Of a stretch of DNA of 64,000 nt, positions 37,219 through 46,051 are shown piece after piece. Source of the stretch: an uncultured Alphaproteobacteria bacterium. GTDB lineage: Bacteria; Pseudomonadota; Alphaproteobacteria; Micavibrionales; Micavibrionaceae. The stretch is from contig CALDTV010000016.1 of the NCBI GenBank assembly GCA_937923625.1, positions 1-64,000 on the forward strand, read 5' to 3'. The translations under genes and the position numbers were made by a program. Within the stretch, counting starts at the first letter, position 1. Each line of letters opens with the position of its first letter. The notes under the pieces are model-generated. The model searched no databases and was not told the origin of the DNA. It saw only the letters and a list, made by a program, of their open reading frames with translations.

Positions 37219-38037
37219 CTATTCAACATCTTGGGGGCGTGTTGGGCCAATTTTATCCAAAAGTCGTCTATAACGAATATTTGTAAACCAGCTGATAGGA
37301 TTAAAGAGCGTTGCGTCCTCATCAATAGAAAAGAACAAAATATCGGCTCGCCCAACAAAATTTTCAAAGGGTACATACCCCACCAGACTTTGAACGCGAC
37401 TATCTTGGGAGTTATCACGATTATCTCCCATCATAAAGTAATGCCCTTCGGGCACCGTGAATTTTTCCGTATCATCCAATGGGCCTGTATCACTTTCTTC
37501 ATAAATACGGTGCATAACGCCCCCTGGTAATGTTTCGATATATTCCATTAAACGCGTTCTGGCAAAAACGGGGTTATCGGAATCTTCCACCAACCCCACA
37601 GGCTCCCGTGCCACTTGCTCACCATTAATATAAAGCCGCCCTGAAATCATCTGCACAGTTTCACCCGGCATCGCAACAATACGTTTGATGTAATCAATCG
37701 ATGGATTTGTTGGCAATTTAAAAACCGCGACATCACCGCGTTTTGGTGTTTTGGCAGACATACGCCCGCCAAAATCTGCCAGCCCAAAAGGGAAAGAATA
37801 TTTGCTATAGCCATAAGCGGGTTTGCTAACAAAAAGGTAATCCCCCACCAATAATGTTGGCTTCATCGAACCAGAAGGAATATTAAAAGGCTCATATAAA
37901 AATGTACGGATAATAAGCGCCAGCAACACTGCAATAATCGCTGTTTTGGCGAACTCACTAATCTCATTTTTATCAACCAAAGGTGGCTTATTGGTGGTTT
38001 GAGGGTTTTGGTCAGGATTGGCTTTTAACTTTGGCAC
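37219..38037 (-). CDS. lepB: signal peptidase I
   Basis: 272 residues with one N-terminal membrane segment (AKTAIIAVLLALIIRTFLY). The catalytic Ser is in PSGSMKPTLLVGDYLFV and the Lys in GDVAVFKLP...IDYIKRIVAMPGE; the conserved GDNRDNSQDSR box is present. It removes signal peptides of exported proteins in the inner membrane. It belongs to the acpS-lepB-rnc-era block, 12 bases before rnc. Confidence 0.96.
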   Translation of the reverse strand: MPKLKANPDQNPQTTNKPPLVDKNEISEFAKTAIIAVLLALIIRTFLYEPFNIPSGSMKPTLLVGDYLFVSKPAYGYSKYSFPFGLADFGGRMSAKTPKRGDVAVFKLPTNPSIDYIKRIVAMPGETVQMISGRLYINGEQVAREPVGLVEDSDNPVFARTRLMEYIETLPGGVMHRIYEESDTGPLDDTEKFTVPEGHYFMMGDNRDNSQDSRVQSLVGYVPFENFVGRADILFFSIDEDATLFNPISWFTNIRYRRLLDKIGPTRPQDVE

Positions 38038-38108
38038 AATATGAGCTTTCTTGATTATTTAAGGCTTTACTTCTATCGCATCATAACGTGAAAAACCAGT
38101 CTTGATGC

Positions 38109-38510
38109 TTAAAGGGTTTCAATAATGACTTGCGCCTGTGCATAAGGCGACTCGTCTGTCAGACTAAGGTGAATAAAGGCTTGCGCGTTGTCTGGCGTCA
38201 CATTTTGTAACCGCGCCAACGCGCCACCATGCAAGGTTAATGAAGGTTTTCCCAAGGCATCATTGGTAATTTCAATGTCCCGCATATAAATACCATCGAC
38301 AAACCCCGTTCCCAAGGCCTTAGCACAGGCTTCTTTAGCGGCAAAACGGGTGGCTAAGGCTAAGATATGCGTGCCATTAGCGCGGCGCTTTTCAATGGTC
38401 ATAATTTCTTTTGCTGTAAAATAACGCTCTTGAAAGCGCTCACCATGCTTTTGCATGATTTTTTCCAAACGCCTTATATCAACAAGATCAATCCCTGTGC
38501 CTAATATCAT
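38109..38510 (-). CDS. acpS: holo-acyl-carrier-protein synthase
   Basis: 133 residues. MILGTGIDLVDIRRLEKIM has the Mg-binding Asp, and RFAAKEACAKALGTGF the conserved Glu/Lys. The enzyme transfers phosphopantetheine from CoA to the Ser of acyl carrier protein (acpP, also in this window). Its ATG overlaps the stop of the DUF2062 gene by four bases. Confidence 0.95.
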   Translation of the reverse strand: MILGTGIDLVDIRRLEKIMQKHGERFQERYFTAKEIMTIEKRRANGTHILALATRFAAKEACAKALGTGFVDGIYMRDIEITNDALGKPSLTLHGGALARLQNVTPDNAQAFIHLSLTDESPYAQAQVIIETL

Positions 38511-39148
38511 TTCTTTACTCTTTCTTGGCTGCGCTCGCGCTTTTCTTTTTTGTCTTCCTTTTTTTCATGACGATGTTCTTTTATGTCATGAACTTTTTCA
38601 ACCAAGACATGTGCGGTTTTACCCACACGTCTTTGGGCTGCACGTGCCGCCCTTAAGAAATAGTAAAACGCATAATAAAAAATCGGGAATGTTGCAATCG
38701 CCATAATATAACCACCGACCAAAGTCGGCATAAATTTTGTCAGGCCAAAGCCGTTTTCATTCAGAAAAACCCATTCTCCTGCCAAAATCATAAATAGAGT
38801 TTCAATGCCCGTCACGCTTAAGAAGAAATCACCCACCAAATAAGCGATTGAAAATAACAGCGGAAACGTCCATGGATTACCAAATAAAGTACCAATCAAC
38901 CCACCGAAAAAATTGGCGCGGGTCATTTTGCAAAACAAAAAGCATTGTAGAATTTGAAACGGGAAAGTCGGCGTCCAAGAAACCGCACACCCCGACGCCA
39001 AGCCCAGCGCAATATGATGCGAACTATGGGGTAATCTTATCAGGCGATATTTAAGGTAAATAAGAGAACGTTTCAGGCCGCATTTTGGCCAAATGGCATA
39101 ACGAATTTTTTGAATCAAACTTAATTTGTCACGGCGTTTGAAAATCAT
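38507..39148 (-). CDS. DUF2062 family membrane protein
   Basis: 213 residues. The family motif SSHHIALGLASGCAVSWTPTFP is at about 45-65, followed by membrane segments (FFGGLIGTLFGNPWTFPLLF and more) and a strongly basic C-terminal tail (Lys/Glu/Arg-rich, about 175-213). Function unknown. Its place between relA/spoT and acpS replaces pdxJ/pyrE seen in many relatives. Confidence 0.85.
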   Translation of the reverse strand: MIFKRRDKLSLIQKIRYAIWPKCGLKRSLIYLKYRLIRLPHSSHHIALGLASGCAVSWTPTFPFQILQCFLFCKMTRANFFGGLIGTLFGNPWTFPLLFSIAYLVGDFFLSVTGIETLFMILAGEWVFLNENGFGLTKFMPTLVGGYIMAIATFPIFYYAFYYFLRAARAAQRRVGKTAHVLVEKVHDIKEHRHEKKEDKKEKRERSQERVKK

Positions 39149-39154
39149 AACGGC

Positions 39155-41323
39155 TTAGCGTCCCTTTGCACGATCAACGGAGGTGATCTCAGGCGTTGCC
39201 CGTAGGGCTGCAATAAGGTTGCTCAAATGTTTTGTGTCATCAACATAAACATCTACTAAAATATCCCAAAAATCCATTGAACGATTGGTGATTTTCAGAT
39301 TAACAATATTGCCGCCATTTTTACCAATCACCGTCGAAACCGTCCCTAATGCCCCAGGTATATTTAAAAAGGTAATATTTAAACGACCAACATGCGATTC
39401 TGGTGCATCTGCCCCCTCGCCCCACGAGACATCAATCCAGCGTTCCGGCGTATCAGCAAAAGTTTCAAGTGTTTCGCACTCAATTGTATGAATAGTGACC
39501 CCTTTTCCTGTCGTTACAATTCCCGCAATCCTATCCCCTGGTAACGGGTGACAACAACGCGCCATATGCACGGCCATCCCTGGAATAAGTCCCTTAATAG
39601 GCATCGGCTTATCAGATCCCGCTAATTTTGCCATCGCATAATCTTTAAACTCATGCACAGGGGGGCGCGCGACTTCTTTGTTGTGGGCGGGGAAAATTGT
39701 TTTAAAAATATCGCGAGAGGAAAAATGACCAGAACCAATATTGGCATATATGTCATCGACATCATCGACTTTCATTTTCTTTACAATGCCGCTGACTGCT
39801 TTTTCAGTAAATTCATATTCTTCTTGTGCAAAAACTTTCTTAAGCATTGCTTGCCCTAACGCGACATACTCATCACGCTGTTGCATGCGAATAAATCGTT
39901 TAATATGAGAGCGGGCTTTTCCCGTTGCAACAAATCGCTCCCATGCCGGTGAAGGTGTTTGTGTTTTTGATGTAATCACTTCTACTTGATCACCATTGGA
40001 GAGCTTCGTATTAAGCGGAGCAATACTACCATTAATTTTCGCGCCAACACATTTATCACCGACACCTGAATGAACGGCATAAGCAAAATCAACAGGGCAC
40101 GCACCATTTGGCAATTCTATTAAATCTCCCTTTGGAGAGAACACAAAAACTTTGTCCTGAAATAACTCAAGCTTTGTATTTTCTAAGAAATCTTCGGGGC
40201 GCGATTCTTGCTCTAAAATATCCAAAAGCTCACGCAGCCAACGATATTGTTTAATATCTTTTAAATCTGCTTTTTTATTTCCATCTTTATAAGCCCAATG
40301 TGCTGCAACACCTAAATCTGCTTCGCGATGCATCTCACTTGTTCGGATTTGTACTTCAATACGTTGATTTTCAGGGCCAATAATCGTGGTGTGTAAAGAA
40401 CGATAACCGTTTTGCTTTGGCGTCGATATATAATCCTTAAAACGCCCCGGAACCACAGGATAAGACGAGTGCAAGACCCCTAAAGCGTGATAACACTCGC
40501 CGATATCATCGACCACAATTCTAAACGCCATAATATCAGAGAGCTGCTCGAACGTCACATTCTTGCGCTGCATTTTTTTCCAGATCGAATAGCGTGTTTT
40601 TTCCCGTCCTGTAACCTCTGCTTTAATCTTTTCCTTTTCCATCAAATCTTCAAGATAAGTGATGATTTTTTTGACGATATCACCGCTTTCCTCCCGTAAG
40701 AAAGATAGGCGCTTGGTGATACTTTCTTTCGCTTCGGGGTTTAAATAGCCAAAGGATAAATCCGCAAGCTCTTCCTTGATTTGGTTCATGCCAATGCGCT
40801 CAGCCAAGGGCACAAAAATTTCTATTGTCTCACGTGAAATTCTGGCTGTTTTATCGGGTCTATCTTTAAAATGATAAAGCGTGCGCATATTGTGCAGGCG
40901 ATCCCCCAATTTAACCAACAACACACGGATATCTTCGGACATAGCCAAAAGTAGTTTTCTAAAGTTTTCCGCCTGCTTCCCTTCGAAAGTTTGGCTCTCA
41001 ATTTTCGTTAGCTTACTGACACCATTGACCAAATCCGCCACTTCCTTGGAGAATTTCGTTTCTAAATCTTTATAAGTAGCCGAGGTATCTTCAAGCGTGT
41101 CATGTAAAATCGCCGTAATGATTGTCGACAGATCCATACGCATATCAGCCAAAATCGACGCAACTTCAACAGGGTGGGTATAATAAGGCTCCCCCGAAAC
41201 ACGCGTTTGGCCCTCATGCATCTCTTTGGCATAGTTATAAGCTGATGCCAAAAGCGCATCATCTAAATCAGATGTATATAGCGCCATTTTTGTTGTTAAA
41301 TTTTGTAGTAAATTCACGGTCAT
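39155..41323 (-). CDS. relA/spoT: bifunctional (p)ppGpp synthetase/hydrolase (RSH)
   Basis: 722 residues. The HD hydrolase domain has YTHPVEVA and ILHDTLEDT; the synthetase has YRSLHTTI and RFKDYISTPKQNG; a TGS domain (VFVFSPKGDLIELPNGACPVDFAYAVH), a zinc-finger-like ARCCHPLPGD region and a C-terminal ACT domain follow. One bifunctional RSH is usual in alphaproteobacteria. It makes and removes the stringent-response alarmone. No strong ribosome site precedes the ATG; TTTAAT is five bases upstream. Confidence 0.95.
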   Translation of the reverse strand: MTVNLLQNLTTKMALYTSDLDDALLASAYNYAKEMHEGQTRVSGEPYYTHPVEVASILADMRMDLSTIITAILHDTLEDTSATYKDLETKFSKEVADLVNGVSKLTKIESQTFEGKQAENFRKLLLAMSEDIRVLLVKLGDRLHNMRTLYHFKDRPDKTARISRETIEIFVPLAERIGMNQIKEELADLSFGYLNPEAKESITKRLSFLREESGDIVKKIITYLEDLMEKEKIKAEVTGREKTRYSIWKKMQRKNVTFEQLSDIMAFRIVVDDIGECYHALGVLHSSYPVVPGRFKDYISTPKQNGYRSLHTTIIGPENQRIEVQIRTSEMHREADLGVAAHWAYKDGNKKADLKDIKQYRWLRELLDILEQESRPEDFLENTKLELFQDKVFVFSPKGDLIELPNGACPVDFAYAVHSGVGDKCVGAKINGSIAPLNTKLSNGDQVEVITSKTQTPSPAWERFVATGKARSHIKRFIRMQQRDEYVALGQAMLKKVFAQEEYEFTEKAVSGIVKKMKVDDVDDIYANIGSGHFSSRDIFKTIFPAHNKEVARPPVHEFKDYAMAKLAGSDKPMPIKGLIPGMAVHMARCCHPLPGDRIAGIVTTGKGVTIHTIECETLETFADTPERWIDVSWGEGADAPESHVGRLNITFLNIPGALGTVSTVIGKNGGNIVNLKITNRSMDFWDILVDVYVDDTKHLSNLIAALRATPEITSVDRAKGR

Positions 41324-41399
41324 AAGAAATTAAACACCAGCAGATTTCGTTGGGAAAAAGCAATGCCCATATTCTACATTATTTTACAAATAAAGCATT

Positions 41400-41423
41400 A
41401 AAAAAGGCCGCGATTACGGCCTT
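41400..41423 (-). terminator. rpoZ terminator
   Basis: On the minus strand AAGGCCG pairs with CGGCCTT around a short loop, followed by a T-run. Confidence 0.85.
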
Positions 41424-41480
41424 GATTATGAACGTTATCTTTTAAAAAACAAAAGATCGCTTTTATTAAATTGGCAACTG

Positions 41481-41870
41481 TTAAGCACCACCCGCTAGAT
41501 CAGCTAATCCCCCAGAAGGTTCTTCTTGGGCTTTGACTTCATCATCCGCAGGCTTTTGCTCTGCGCGCTCTTCCTCGCTCATGGTGCTCCATTCTTGCTC
41601 ACCATCCATCATATCAATGACATCTTCGCCATCATCATCCAACGCAATCACACGTTGGTTATTACGGATTAAATCTTCTTTCAATTCCGCTACATCAATT
41701 GTCTCATCGGCAATTTCACGAAGCGCTACAACAGGGTTTTTGTCGTTATCGCGATCAATCGTCAGCGCCGCACCAGAACCAATCTTACGCGCACGTTGAG
41801 AGGCCACCATCACCAATTCAAAACGGTTTAGAACTTTATCAATACAATCTTCAACGGTAACGCGTGCCAT
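41481..41870 (-). CDS. rpoZ: RNA polymerase omega subunit
   Basis: I start at the ATG at 41870 (129 residues), which has GAGGTG upstream and opens with the omega signature [21 protein letters not shown] and [12 protein letters not shown]. The C-terminal half is acidic and low-complexity ([19 protein letters not shown]), an extension common in alphaproteobacterial omega. It helps assemble RNA polymerase. It sits directly upstream of relA/spoT as usual, but a terminator separates the two. Confidence 0.95.
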   Translation of the reverse strand: MARVTVEDCIDKVLNRFELVMVASQRARKIGSGAALTIDRDNDKNPVVALREIADETIDVAELKEDLIRNNQRVIALDDDGEDVIDMMDGEQEWSTMSEEERAEQKPADDEVKAQEEPSGGLADLAGGA

Positions 41871-41986
41871 TTTACACCTCATTTATGCGGTTATTATCTG
41901 AATTCTGGCTGTTTTATAAGCCTTAAGCGCAAATATTTCAAGGGCAGATACTTTATTTCTTAGCCGCACGATGGCATTGTTGCGCC

Positions 41987-42622
41987 ATGAGCCTTAAAAA
42001 CCCCGCCCCAAATTGCCAAATATGCCCCCGATTGGCGGACTTTCGGGCGGAATGCCGTATGAAATACCCTGATAAATTTAACAGCCCCGTGCCGTCTTTT
42101 GGGCCAATTGACGCAGAATTATTGATTGTCGGCCTTGCCCCAGGTTTAAAAGGCGCAAATTTCACGGGCAGACCTTTTACAGGGGATTTTGCAGGGGATT
42201 TACTCTACAGCACACTATCGAAATACAAATTTGCTAAAGGGACATATGATGCCCGCCCAGATGATGGTTTAGAGCTTCACAATTGTCGTATCACCAACGC
42301 TGTCCGTTGCCTGCCGCCAGAAAACAAACCAACGGGCGCAGAGATCAATAATTGCCGCCCCTTTTTAATCAGCCAGTTTGAAGAAATGCCAAATTTAAAA
42401 ATAATCCTCGCTCTCGGGCTGGTGGCGCATAAAACTGTGCTAAAAACCTGCAACGAAAAAATATCTGCCCATAAGTTCGTACATAACACGACACATCAAA
42501 TGCAAAATGGCTTAACCCTTATCGATAGCTACCATTGTTCCAAATACAACACCTCCACCAAACGCCTGACAGAGCAAATGTTTCATGATGTGTTTGAGAC
42601 AATTAAGGTTTCTTTAAAATAA
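41987..42622 (+). CDS. uracil-DNA glycosylase, family 4/5 (UdgB-like)
   Basis: 211 residues. Motif A is LLIVGLAPGLKGANFTGRPFTGD, as in family 5 (GLAPG...), and cysteines CQIC near residue 9-13 and later NAVRCLPPENK fit the 4Fe-4S cluster of these enzymes. The C-terminal HCS-like loop is SYHCSKYNT. It removes uracil (or deaminated bases) from DNA. There is no clear ribosome site before the ATG. It is divergent from rpoZ. Confidence 0.85.
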   Translation: MSLKNPAPNCQICPRLADFRAECRMKYPDKFNSPVPSFGPIDAELLIVGLAPGLKGANFTGRPFTGDFAGDLLYSTLSKYKFAKGTYDARPDDGLELHNCRITNAVRCLPPENKPTGAEINNCRPFLISQFEEMPNLKIILALGLVAHKTVLKTCNEKISAHKFVHNTTHQMQNGLTLIDSYHCSKYNTSTKRLTEQMFHDVFETIKVSLK

Positions 42623-42701
42623 AAACTTATAGTTTTTAAATATCATCTATCCACATGGCCGAGCTCTGCCCCCTCCCCTAATAGAGGAAAATATTTTTAT
42701 T

Positions 42702-44267
42702 TTAATCTTGCGGCTTGCTTTTTTCACGCTTGGTCAGCAATTTATTTAGCGCATGAATATAAGCGCGCGCCGATGCCACTAGCGTGTCTGCATCTGCGCC
42801 TTGCCCTGTGACGGTTTTGCCATCTTCTTCTAAACGAACTGTCACGCCAGCTTGGGCATCTGTTCCGCCTGTTACAGCGTGCACTTGATACAGCTGTAAC
42901 GTCGCACCATCATGTGGCACGATATCACGAATGGATTTGAAAATGGCATCAACCGGTCCATTCCCTTCAACCTTCGTGCATTTTTCAACACCTTCCAAAT
43001 CAAGACAAATTTCTGCCGTCTGTGGCCCTGTTGTACCTGCAACAATTTGCAACGATTTAAATTTAATTTTTTCATGATCACGCCCGACCTCATCATCAAT
43101 CAACGCGATAATATCATCATCAAAAATTTCTTTTTTGCGGTCTGCTAAATCTTTAAAGCGTTTAAAGAAATCTTGGAATGCATTATCGCCAATATCATAA
43201 CCAAGATCTTTAATTTTATCTTTTAAAGCATGACGACCAGAATGCTTGCCCAAAACCAACTCAGATTTTGTTAAACCAACAGATTCAGGCGTCATGATCT
43301 CATAAGTTTGGGCATTTTTTAACATACCATCTTGGTGAATTCCACTTTCATGGGCAAAGGCATTTGCGCCGACAATCGCTTTATTTGGTTGCACATTAAA
43401 GCCCACTGTGGTCGAAAGAGTTTTCGACATCTTCGTCAACATTTCAGTTTTAATATTATTATGAAACGGAGCTTTATCATTGCGCGTGCGGATCGCCATG
43501 ACAATTTCTTCGAGCGCGGTATTGCCTGCCCGTTCACCAATACCATTAATGGTACATTCAATCTGCCTTGCACCTGCCTGCACGCCTGCCAGCGAATTGG
43601 CAACCGCCAAACCCAAATCATTGTGGCAATGTACCGATAAAATCGCCTTATCAATATTTGGCACCCGATTCATCAACATGGTAATTTGCGCCGCATATTC
43701 TTCGGGAACAGAATAACCAACTGTATCAGGAATATTAATCGTGGTTGCGCCGCATTTAATGGCGGTTTCAACGCATTGACACAAAAAATCATCTTCGGTA
43801 CGGCTGCCATCTTCCGCCGACCATTCAACATCATCTGTAAAGCCGCGGGCAAAGGTCACGCTTTCTGCCACCGCATCTAACACCGCTTCAGGTGTCATTT
43901 GAAGTTTATATTTCATGTGTAATGGCGATGTTGAAATAAAGGTGTGAATACGGCGGCGCTTTGCGGGCTCTAATGCGCTGGCGCTGGCTTCAATATCTTT
44001 TTTGGTGGCGCGGGAAAGGCCACAGATAACCGCGTTATCCAACGCTTTGGCAATTTCATTCACCGCTTCCCAATCCCCCGCAGAAGCAATCGGAAAGCCC
44101 GCCTCAATGACATCGACCCCCATATCATCTAATAAACGGGCGATGCGTAATTTTTCATCCAAGTTCATTGAACAACCAGGAGACTGCTCGCCATCTCTTA
44201 AGGTTGTATCAAATATGATGACTCTGTTTTTTGGGTCTTGTGTTTTGTTTTCTTGTGTCTGTGACAT
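42702..44267 (-). CDS. leuA: 2-isopropylmalate synthase
   Basis: 521 residues, LeuA type 1 length. The metal and acyl site is FDTTLRDGEQSPGCSMN, HCHNDLGLAVANS has the HxH metal ligands, and HESGIHQDGMLKN follows; the C-terminal ~130 residues are the leucine-binding regulatory domain. It joins acetyl-CoA and 2-oxoisovalerate, the first step of leucine synthesis. AGAGGAA precedes the ATG, and a leucine-rich leader peptide lies upstream, so it seems controlled by attenuation. Confidence 0.96.
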   Translation of the reverse strand: MSQTQENKTQDPKNRVIIFDTTLRDGEQSPGCSMNLDEKLRIARLLDDMGVDVIEAGFPIASAGDWEAVNEIAKALDNAVICGLSRATKKDIEASASALEPAKRRRIHTFISTSPLHMKYKLQMTPEAVLDAVAESVTFARGFTDDVEWSAEDGSRTEDDFLCQCVETAIKCGATTINIPDTVGYSVPEEYAAQITMLMNRVPNIDKAILSVHCHNDLGLAVANSLAGVQAGARQIECTINGIGERAGNTALEEIVMAIRTRNDKAPFHNNIKTEMLTKMSKTLSTTVGFNVQPNKAIVGANAFAHESGIHQDGMLKNAQTYEIMTPESVGLTKSELVLGKHSGRHALKDKIKDLGYDIGDNAFQDFFKRFKDLADRKKEIFDDDIIALIDDEVGRDHEKIKFKSLQIVAGTTGPQTAEICLDLEGVEKCTKVEGNGPVDAIFKSIRDIVPHDGATLQLYQVHAVTGGTDAQAGVTVRLEEDGKTVTGQGADADTLVASARAYIHALNKLLTKREKSKPQD

Positions 44268-44294
44268 TATTTTTCCTCTTTTATCGCTTATTAC

Positions 44295-44379
44295 CGTTTA
44301 GGTACATAAACGTGGCTTGTTCTTAAAATGTTTTGATATTTTTTAAATCCCCTAAACGTAGGCACATGTGATCGTGCCT
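44295..44379 (-). promoter_or_regulatory. leuA leader RNA hairpins
   Basis: After the leader peptide, AGGCAC/GTGCCT (44360-44379) forms a hairpin and CGTTTAGG (44351-44358 on the minus strand) can pair with CCTAAACG (44295-44302). GCCTC inside the leader can pair with GAGGC just upstream of the first hairpin, giving competing folds. I see no T-run, so the stop may depend on Rho or the leader may hide the leuA ribosome site. Confidence 0.5.
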
Positions 44380-44388
44380 CATGCCCGT

Positions 44389-44448
44389 TCAGAGGGCGAT
44401 AAGGAGGAGGCTTAGCAGCAGATTATTTTTGCTATTCACTAATTGCAT
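44389..44448 (-). CDS. leuL: leu operon leader peptide
   Basis: A 19-codon frame, MQLVNSKNNLLLSLLLIAL, with eight Leu, six of them packed in residues 10-16 as CTG CTG CTA, Ser, CTC CTC CTT. It ends at TGA 120 bases upstream of leuA. A run of Leu codons ahead of leuA is the textbook arrangement for transcription attenuation: when charged tRNA-Leu is short, the ribosome stalls and the downstream RNA folds to permit leuA expression. The ATG has no ribosome site; the promoter places the transcription start on its A, so it should be leaderless. Confidence 0.85.
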   Translation of the reverse strand: MQLVNSKNNLLLSLLLIAL

Positions 44449-44454
44449 AGTTAT

Positions 44455-44484
44455 TTTGTAAAACTTTTTTGATTTAAGAGTCAA
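44455..44484 (-). promoter_or_regulatory. leuL-leuA promoter
   Basis: TTGACT (44479-44484), 18 bases, TACAAA (44455-44460). It begins right after the stop codon of the Trm112-like gene. Six bases separate the -10 box from the leader ATG. Confidence 0.6.
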
Positions 44485-44679
44485 TTATTTCTTTGCTTCG
44501 CCATCATCTAATTGCCGCGCTTCATCAACCAGCATAACGGGAATGCCATCACGAATAGGATAAGCCAGTCCCGCTTGGTCGGAAATAAGCTCTTGCGCGT
44601 CTTTATCAAAGCGCAGGGGCACTTTCGTTAATGGACAAACAAGTATTTCAAGAAGTTTGGGATCAATCTCTTGTGTCAT
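44485..44679 (-). CDS. Trm112-family zinc-ribbon-like protein
   Basis: 64 residues with the YcaR/Trm112 pattern: [37 protein letters not shown] and DEAR. Eukaryotic Trm112 activates methyltransferases; the bacterial small form has no settled function. Only one Cys of the usual zinc site is present. It lies 37 bases downstream of the prolyl-tRNA deacylase gene and may share its transcript. Confidence 0.88.
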   Translation of the reverse strand: MTQEIDPKLLEILVCPLTKVPLRFDKDAQELISDQAGLAYPIRDGIPVMLVDEARQLDDGEAKK

Positions 44680-44716
44680 GCTTTTTTAAAAAACCTCAAG
44701 GCGACGCCGCCTAAGG

Positions 44717-45268
44717 TTATCCTCCATCAGGTTTCGCGTTTGTTAAGTCGATAATATGCGCTTCATGCCCTGTACTTTCAATAAATTTTATCAAATCAGC
44801 AGGCTTTAAGCCTATCGTCATCGTATTGAGCAAAGGGTGATAATTAACAATATCAGTTTCCATCATGGATTTATCGAGGAAAATTTTTACTTGAGCCTCC
44901 GTATCATTCATAATCGAAAAAGGACAAACAGAGCCAGGGCGCACTCCTAAATACTGCCACAGGCGGTCAGCCGAACCAAAAGACAGCCTGTCCGAGCCAA
45001 TGAGTGACGGTAATTTTTTAATATCAATTTCCGTTGCGTTTTGAAGAACCACGAGGAAATTCTTTTTCTTTTTATCGCGCAAGAACAAATTTCGGCAATG
45101 TGTGCCTGAAATACCCGCATCAATTTTACGCGACTCCTCAACCGTATAAACCGCTTCATGGTGATGAAGCGTATATTCAACATTCATCTCATCAAGTTGC
45201 CTCATCAAATCTTCGGGAGATGTCGGCAAATCAAGCAGATCTTCCGATGTGTTTACGGCTTGTGTCAT
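44717..45268 (-). CDS. prdX: prolyl-tRNA editing deacylase (PrdX/ProXp family)
   Basis: 183 residues of the YbaK/aminoacyl-tRNA deacylase fold: LDEMNVEYTLHHHEAVYTVEES, GTHCRNLFLRDKKKKNFLVVL, and GVRPGSVCPFSIMND. This group hydrolyses Ala wrongly attached to tRNA-Pro. GGGAG precedes the ATG. It is divergent from the two small genes to the right. Confidence 0.88.
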   Translation of the reverse strand: MTQAVNTSEDLLDLPTSPEDLMRQLDEMNVEYTLHHHEAVYTVEESRKIDAGISGTHCRNLFLRDKKKKNFLVVLQNATEIDIKKLPSLIGSDRLSFGSADRLWQYLGVRPGSVCPFSIMNDTEAQVKIFLDKSMMETDIVNYHPLLNTMTIGLKPADLIKFIESTGHEAHIIDLTNAKPDGG

Positions 45269-45343
45269 ATTTTCTTAACTCCCTATATTTCAATGGTTTT
45301 ACACAGGAATGGGGATAAATAAAAGCCCTAAGACAGTGCAAAT

Positions 45344-45373
45344 TTGTGTCAGCAATGTGGCAAATGGTATTAT
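45344..45373 (+). promoter_or_regulatory. putative promoter
   Basis: TTGTGT (45344-45349), 18 bases, TATTAT (45368-45373), ending six bases before the GTG at 45380. The -35 match is weak. Confidence 0.4.
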
Positions 45374-45379
45374 AGTAGT

Positions 45380-45547
45380 GTGAAATTTGTTGATTTAAAC
45401 CAGATAGGCGGCCTTTTATTGGAACAGACTTTAGATCATGGGGGCGTCCCCATGGATGTAAATCAATTCACGGGGCTTCCCGAAATAAAAGCATCTGCTT
45501 TATCCGTCTCCGCAGCAAGTGTCCTGAATATAAAGTTTGGCTTATGA
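45380..45547 (+). CDS. small hypothetical protein
   Basis: 55 residues from the GTG at 45380. A longer frame from TTG at 45344 would begin in the promoter, so I reject it. The sequence runs VKFVDLNQIGG...DHGGVPMDVNQFTGLPEIKASALSVSAA. The stop overlaps the ATG of the next gene (ATGA), which supports both as real. No family recognised. It may be leaderless. Confidence 0.45.
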   Translation: MKFVDLNQIGGLLLEQTLDHGGVPMDVNQFTGLPEIKASALSVSAASVLNIKFGL

Positions 45548-45828
45548 TACAACTTGCCAGAAGCGGCGATGGCCGCCCCGTAATCGTTAGTAATCAACCT
45601 TTTCCATCGCACGTACAACGGGTTGAATATTATCGTGACCTCAAATTATGCATGCTTGTTTTTGAAGATGATGAGAATGGTGAACGCAGCGACCTTATGC
45701 CCTGTGAGATAGCAGATCATTCAGCACAATTAATACACCAAAGCCCTGATGCTATTATTATTGAAAAGAAAGACGGTTATAATAAGCCATTTGGATATAT
45801 CGCCCCATTGATACAAATTGGCCTTTAA
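45544..45828 (+). CDS. hypothetical protein
   Basis: 94 residues, soluble, coupled to the preceding gene by ATGA. It has a compact alpha/beta look (VQRVEYYRDLKLCMLVFEDDENGERSDLM) and an acidic middle. There are no motifs I can name. It ends 85 bases before tRNA-Gly. Confidence 0.5.
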   Translation: MIQLARSGDGRPVIVSNQPFPSHVQRVEYYRDLKLCMLVFEDDENGERSDLMPCEIADHSAQLIHQSPDAIIIEKKDGYNKPFGYIAPLIQIGL

Positions 45829-45850
45829 TAAAATTTCCTGCAATTTAGGC

Positions 45851-45878
45851 TTGATTTTCATCTATAAACCCCTATAAA
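45851..45878 (+). promoter_or_regulatory. tRNA-Gly promoter
   Basis: TTGATT (45851-45856), 16 bases, TATAAA (45873-45878), about 35 bases upstream of the tRNA. Confidence 0.5.
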
Positions 45879-45913
45879 TCATCAAATCTACTTAACGATC
45901 TTATCGTTATTGA

Positions 45914-45988
45914 GCGGGTGTAGCTCAGGGGTAGAGCGCAACCTTGCCAAGGTTGAAGCCGAGAGTTCGAATCTCTTCACCCGCTCCA
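45914..45988 (+). tRNA. tRNA-Gly (GCC)
   Basis: Cloverleaf with acceptor GCGGGTG/CACCCGC, anticodon loop TTGCCAA giving GCC, T-loop TTCGAAT, discriminator T and encoded CCA. A run of T follows and may end transcription. It borders the accessory surface locus on its right. Confidence 0.95.
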
Positions 45989-46051
45989 GTTTTTTTTAAG
46001 AGACTTTTCCGCACGTTTGGAAAAAAATTGCATTGTGCAGTGCTAAAAAAT

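Noticed and set aside
45344-45379. TTG start for the small gene
   Set aside because: It lies in the promoter region; the GTG at 45380 fits the spacing.
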